From Pseudovirgaria hyperparasitica (Eukaryota; Ascomycota; Dothideomycetes; Acrospermales; Acrospermaceae), in contig NW_022985554.1 in the NCBI RefSeq assembly GCF_010093815.1, positions 1,520,999-1,584,998 on the forward strand: a DNA stretch of 64,000 bases. Direction: 5' to 3'. Within the stretch, counting starts at the first letter, position 1, and each line of letters begins with the position of its first letter. This document shows, piece by piece, positions 59,120-64,000 of the stretch. The notes beneath the pieces are model-generated. The model did no database searches and was not told where the DNA came from. It worked only from the letters and a program-made list of their open reading frames with translations. Made by a program: the position numbers and the translations under genes.

Positions 59120-60212
59120 TCAGAGGTACCGACCGAGCCATTCGAGACCCTGATGATAACCTACAGATCAATGCCAAATCAATCAGATCAGTCCTCTGGT
59201 CCGCACGGGTAAGAGGGTATAGGGTGTTTCCTTCCTCCTACCTTGTCCCCTCAAAACAGAGCACATAAACAGCCCAACCGGCCTATCCCTCCCTCCTCTG
59301 CCCCCCTCCGCCCCACTAGCACCACCACCCCGATCAAGCCCCAACTCGGCCCGAAGCTGTTCCTCGCTCACCGCGTCAACGGCATCGATCTTATTCCCTA
59401 GCACGAGGAAGGGTACCGTGGTGGTGCTGGCCAGGCACTCCAAGGACAGGGCCGAGTCGAGCGCGGCCTTGGCCTGGCGGAAGCGTTCGTGGTCCTGTGC
59501 GTCGACGAGGAAGATGACGGCGTTGATGGGGTGGATGTGGGTGGCGGTGCGCCAGGGTTGGGGCGTGTGTTTGTACATTAGGCCGCCGAAGTCGTAGGGG
59601 GTGATGGGTGTGGAGCTGATGGTGAGTTTTTGGGGGGTTTTTGCTGCTGTGAGGGTGTGTTGTGAGTTGGTGAGTTGGTGAGTTGGTGAGTTGGTGAGTT
59701 GGTGAGTTGGTGAGTTGATGTGTCTTGCGTGGATGCTTCGTGTGCGTTTTCCGGAGGGGGATGTATATGTTGTATATTTCAAATCGGCGGACTCACAGGA
59801 TTGGGCATCTGGGGATGGCGAAGTTAGTTAGCGTGCAGCGGGTATCTGAATCGGAAGCAGCAATTCATGCAGTCTGTCTGGCATTGAGGGGGAAAGGGGA
59901 CATGCTTACTATGTGGCTTTGCGGCCATCTGCTCTGTCCGGAGGACGTGGAGAAGGGTCGTCTTGCCGGAGTTGTCGAGTCCGAGAAAGAGGACTTTGAT
60001 GTCCTTCTCTACGAGGCCTAGCCAGGAGAGGCCATTGAGGACTATTTGGAGGGGACGGTACTTAGTATTTATATCTGGACATGCTGGTGCTATGGTTGTA
60101 GTTGTTGTTTTCTGGGATTGAGTCATGACTTACACCTAAGGTAGACTAGTTAGAAGAAAGGTTCTAGGGAAAGGGTTTGAGTGGGGTCTTCGTACCATTC
60201 TAGGAACCACAT
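59120..60212 (-). CDS. Divergent SAR1-like small GTPase, catalytic His replaced
   Basis: Exons (minus): 60212-60196 (17 nt), 60135-60134 (2 nt), 60041-59910, 59808-59797 (12 nt), 59646-59242, 59160-59120, giving 202 residues. The assembled N-terminus MWFLEWFLNGLSWLGL matches the Sar1 membrane helix, and the C-terminus QGYHQGLEWLGRYL matches Sar1. GTP motifs: P-loop GLDNSGKT (27-34), DFGG (73-76), NKID (139-142), CSV. The catalytic His expected after DxGG is Leu77. The switch 1 threonine region and the part after DFGG (LMYKHTPQPWRTATHIHP) do not resemble the family, and a Gly/Arg-rich insert lies before RPVGLFMCSV. Sar1 starts COPII coats at ER exit sites. This copy should not hydrolyse GTP normally, so it is more likely a decaying or neofunctionalised paralogue than the essential Sar1. 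The 2-nt and 12-nt exons are supported by splice signals and phase, not by transcript data. Confidence 0.72.
59663..59718 (+). repeat. Octamer minisatellite, 7 copies, in an intron
   Basis: Seven head-to-tail copies of TGAGTTGG (the last ends TGAGTTGA), 56 nt. On the gene's strand the unit reads CCAACTCA. It lies inside the intron between the 12-nt exon and the large exon of the SAR1-like gene, just before the acceptor at 59647. It may vary in copy number. Confidence 0.85.
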
Positions 60213-63200
60213 GGGTGCATGTCTGGGGTCTCGACGTGGGTAGGGGAGATTATGGCTTAGTTGTTGCTAATAGGCTGGATGTACTTATTCTAGAATTTGC
60301 TCGGGTTTCTTTTTTTGTTCTACAAGTCAGGGCTCCTATGACGTATGTGGCTTCATACCCGCTATGCTAGTTGATCCATCAAAACTTCTCCATAAACAAA
60401 TGTTCCTTGTTCTTGAATGCGATGATACTCCGATATCCCTATTTGATTGCGCAGGCTACGTAGAAATGAAGCGCGCGGTATCCGAGCGGTATACCTCTGC
60501 CGTATCGTGAGGCCACTGTCCGGCTTGGAAAAATATGTAAACACAATAGGGGTAGTGTGTTCACTGACTCCAAAGGCATTACATCACCTAGTACAATATC
60601 TACTCAAGCGACTCCCTGGAAGACGACATGTTCAAGTTTCTGCTCGCTAGACTTGCATAGTCGTGCGATAGTGAAGCCGATAATATCACGACATGTCTCT
60701 ATTTTACCCCGTCCTAAATGCCTCTTTTCCATTTTACAAACTCATCGTACGGCATAACAGTCACGATTCAAATCTACAGACCTCACTCACCGTGCCTAGA
60801 AGAGAAGAACAGGACGTTGATGTCCGCCACAAAAATATCCGCTAACCACCCGGCATAAAACCCTCGATAGCAACGATGACAATCGCCACTACCCCATGCC
60901 GCTGCTCATCATCACCATTCAATAAACACACCAAACCAACCACACATAGGAAGGCCAAATATACTTCCAAGCACAACCACCACCACCACCACCCTTCGGC
61001 TGCAATGGTAGTGCTAGCAAGGCAATAGTTGTGTTGAGCGAGGGCTCACATACTGAATCCATGCGTCTAGCTCCGGGAGACTGTTGTGTGTAGACGTATT
61101 GCTTCTGGAACTGGGAGGGAGGATAGGGATGGGAGGCGTGCTATATATATATTAGTGTAAGTAAGTAAATCAACTGCCGGGTAACACCGCCCCTGTCACA
61201 CGCATTTGTCATGCATTCACTATCCACAAAACATGCATCTGTCTGCTGGATCAGTCAGTATCATTGTGCGACTTACCCGGCAGTGGTGCCTCTCCTTACA
61301 TATATATCTATCCTCGCACAGAGTATACGGCTACTCTACTCGCATACCTACAACAAGGCATTATGGTTCCGTCTTCGACGGATGGGACTTGTGACGACGG
61401 TAGACAGAACATTGGTCCGAAAGCCCCATGTGTGGCGTGCGAAGCGGTGGAAATGTTGGTGATGATCATTGGTATTGGGGGTGGATGGTGGGTAGTAGCT
61501 GGGCGCGGGTGGTATTTGGTGGGGAGTATACGATTGTAAGAGTGAGGGCGGAGTTGTACTGTGGGGTTGGGGAGTGTGAATTGTGATTCTAAATGCTGTG
61601 AGTATGAATGGAGAATATGATAGTATGTATGCATTATGTCCAGCTATGATAATGACGACCATCACCACGGTAACAAACTATCAAAACCCTGATGATGAAT
61701 AGCGTATAGTGATGCTAATCATCACCATCATCACGACAGCATAAAGACACATGTCCCAGAACCCTGCGATCAGAAAAAAGCAATCATTCCCACACATAGT
61801 TGTCGTGTAGTGTAAACAAGTGGGAGACACTTAGACAGCATAGTCTTCCATACCGATGTCCCTTGCACATGTTTGCTGACGAGAGGAAGAAGTTTTGGGG
61901 CTTGAGGGGGTGGTATATATATGCACATCTGTAGCTGTTCTGCGTGTGAATAGACTAGACGAATGCCGGGTACGCATCGTATCACACGTCATGCTCGCAC
62001 GTCACGTTCGCCGGGTTGGATCGTGGATGAGACGTTGTAGCTGATGACAGAGACAGACATATCTTCACTTTTCAATGTGTGATAACAATATACATCATGT
62101 CTGAACAGCGATAACGTGCACCACTAATGTATAACAACGATGAGCAACACTACTCCCTTGCTCCCTCCCTCCCTCCTCCACATCCCAAACACCAAACAAA
62201 GCACCCATTCGCAGCACATGCACATACTCCTGGCCCCAAGCATAGATGTGAAACGTTCCTAGGGGCTTATAATTGCATCCCGTTAGCGCTTAGACGGGCG
62301 GTTGATGTATCAGAGTCTTATTGCTGGTGAGTAGGATAACAAAGCAAGATAGAGTAGAGGAGGGGGATATATATAGACAGATACGTGTATATAAGCACGC
62401 GTGAAGTTCCAGCTAGATGAATAGCCGGGTACGTACATACGTACATACGTCCCGCCTCGTGCTTCCACGCCTCATGCTATGGAGGGTAGGAGAAGGAGAG
62501 AGGCAGGGAGGGACAAGCTACGCACAAGACTTATAATAACCCAGACCTCGTGAATAATCTAATCTCAACGAGGGCACAGTGCTTATATTTCTCGTTCCAC
62601 GGCCACTGCCTGCGGATCATGTGGATATGGTGGTGGTGGTAATAACCATCTTCACCATTTAATAACATTACTATAGGAGGAAAGTCCACTCAGCACGAGC
62701 GAGACATATGTACCGACGTCGATGCCTTGAGGTAGTGTGTGGGAAAGGGGGTTGTATTGGGAATCTAGTGATGGCCGGGGGATAGCATGGTAGTATGATA
62801 TGGAAACTGCGGAGATGGAAGAAAAGGAAGATGGGATAGGCGTATGACGAGTGTTTAATTGAGAGGGAGAGGATATGCTCGGAATGCCGGGTAGGTGTGC
62901 TTTTCACACAGTCATATATTCAAAGTGACGCACATTTCTGTGAAAGGGGTTCCACTACACTCGACACAAGTATATATAAATAGATGACTATAAGTCCCGT
63001 GGACAACTCAATCACTCACAGCACCCAGAACATAGAAATCTATATTTCCGACATCAATAAGGATATCCGCGATGGATGGCGTGGACCAGGCTTGCCGGTT
63101 TCTTGTGTGCTTTGTCGGGCGCCTTCCCGTCGCGGTGATCTTTCGACCTTGACAACAACATGATTATGCGGCTTGTCGCGCTGCTGCATTGCTACGAGTG

Positions 63201-64000
63201 TGTGATGATGGGTAGTAGCTTTTGGTGCTGATGTGCGGCATGTCTGTGCAGTGATGAAGGCTTGGGTATAGTGGTGATGATGGTGATAGCCATCTGGGAG
63301 CTTGTGAGAGATTCACGCATGCAATGTTGGATGAGTGTTTTACCCCCTATTCACAGCCAATCCGAGGCCAGTCCAGCCAGGTAGATGCCTGGACGCACTC
63401 GATTGAGGACGAGAGCCAGAAGACTCGAAACAGAATGAAGCGCTGGAGTGCTCTTCCTATGCTAGTCTCACCGCCGCCGTTACTACTTCTGCTGCTCAAA
63501 GATATCCAGCGAGGCTTTCTAGTCCATGGCGTTTGAGCTAGAGTCTCGTGGCCTTCTTGATGGAAAAATGCTCTTATCTCTACTGGTGATTGCCGTGCGA
63601 TTCCACGATCCGAAAGCGCTGCCTCCGCCATCGACAACATCCAAGTCTCGGCTCTTGTGGCTTGTAGACGAGACGTCGCGACTCGTGAACGAGGGGGCTC
63701 ATCTTAAAATAGTCGTCACCTGATATGAGTGCGCTTGACAGAAGCCACGGAATGGGGCGGTCTGGGGCGAGACGTCCCGTTGAAGCCACAACCTCGCAGA
63801 CCGGGCAGGGCGTCCACGATGTTCTGCCTTCCTCATGCTTTCAGCGGCGTTGCTAGTGGCTGTTTGTCACAGAGTCAGTCAGTCAGTGGCGCGCTCGAGA
63901 ATGTGGCGATGGAGTGAGTAGTGAGTGGATATATAATTGGCATTGAGTGGAGTCGGAGCCGTGGTGGACTCATCTGTAGTGTACTGTAGTAAGTAAGATA
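60213..64000. other. Gene-poor region rich in simple repeats
   Basis: No supported gene in 3.8 kb. The left end is the SAR1-like promoter. Several low-complexity tracts occur: CACCAC near 60.97-61.0 kb, TATATATA near 61.14 kb, CATCACCATCATCAC around 61.7 kb, and ACGTACAT repeats at 62429-62450. A pair of plus-strand frames at 63324-63723 (RLLWLVDETSRLVNEG and others) looks mildly protein-like but is not assigned. Confidence 0.45.

Overview
The window is chromosomal DNA of a filamentous ascomycete. Genes are compact and lie on both strands. Introns are short (about 45-95 nt), with GT-AG ends and CTAAC-like branch sites. A 266-residue mannitol dehydrogenase resembles the Alternaria/Cladosporium allergen enzymes, and the window also has an eqolisin protease, a GPI-type Cys-rich protein and an AT-rich block that looks like repeat-induced mutation. 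Together these suggest a Dothideomycete, possibly Pleosporales (inference). No phage, plasmid or CRISPR feature is present.

Layout: 1-4.1 kb holds an RRM+YTH RNA-binding protein (minus). 4.1-8.9 kb is gene-poor, with an unidentified ORF relic. 8.9-11.4 kb has a BEM46-like hydrolase (minus) and proteasome subunit beta-1/PRE3 (plus) sharing a divergent promoter. 12.9-14.5 kb is a Pho80-type cyclin. 15.6-18.7 kb has a GPI-anchored-type protein and an unknown membrane protein (both minus). 19.3-24.4 kb has UTP13 and CCT2 in tandem (plus). 25.4-28.9 kb is IRE1. 29.5-33.4 kb has an eqolisin (minus) and a secreted M20 peptidase (plus). 34.2-35.0 kb is mannitol dehydrogenase. 35.3-36.7 kb is AT-rich repeat-like DNA. 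37.6-39.1 kb is a TDT-family transporter (minus). 42.1-46.2 kb has a broken unknown gene, a calcineurin-type phosphoesterase and two neighbouring nucleotidyltransferase-fold genes. 46.3-51.5 kb has BIG1 (minus) and an NFX1/FAP1-type zinc-finger protein (plus). 52.2-55.4 kb is a SERCA calcium pump. 56.6-58.4 kb is an MFS transporter. 59.1-60.2 kb is a very divergent SAR1-like GTPase (minus). 60.2-64.0 kb is gene-poor and rich in simple repeats.

Several genes serve the secretory pathway (IRE1, SERCA, BIG1, SAR1-like) or core housekeeping (PRE3, CCT2, UTP13), but they are scattered and there is no evidence of a cluster. The most unusual material is exon architecture and protein decay. The SAR1-like gene needs a 2-nt and a 12-nt exon to match its family and lacks the catalytic histidine. 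The catalytic threonine of PRE3 lies in a 15-nt exon. CCT2 has its start codon alone in the first coding exon. SERCA has two stop-free introns whose lengths are multiples of three. The two nucleotidyltransferase-fold neighbours differ in whether their active-site motif is intact. Exon boundaries were inferred by eye from splice signals, phase and recalled family sequences; no alignment was run.
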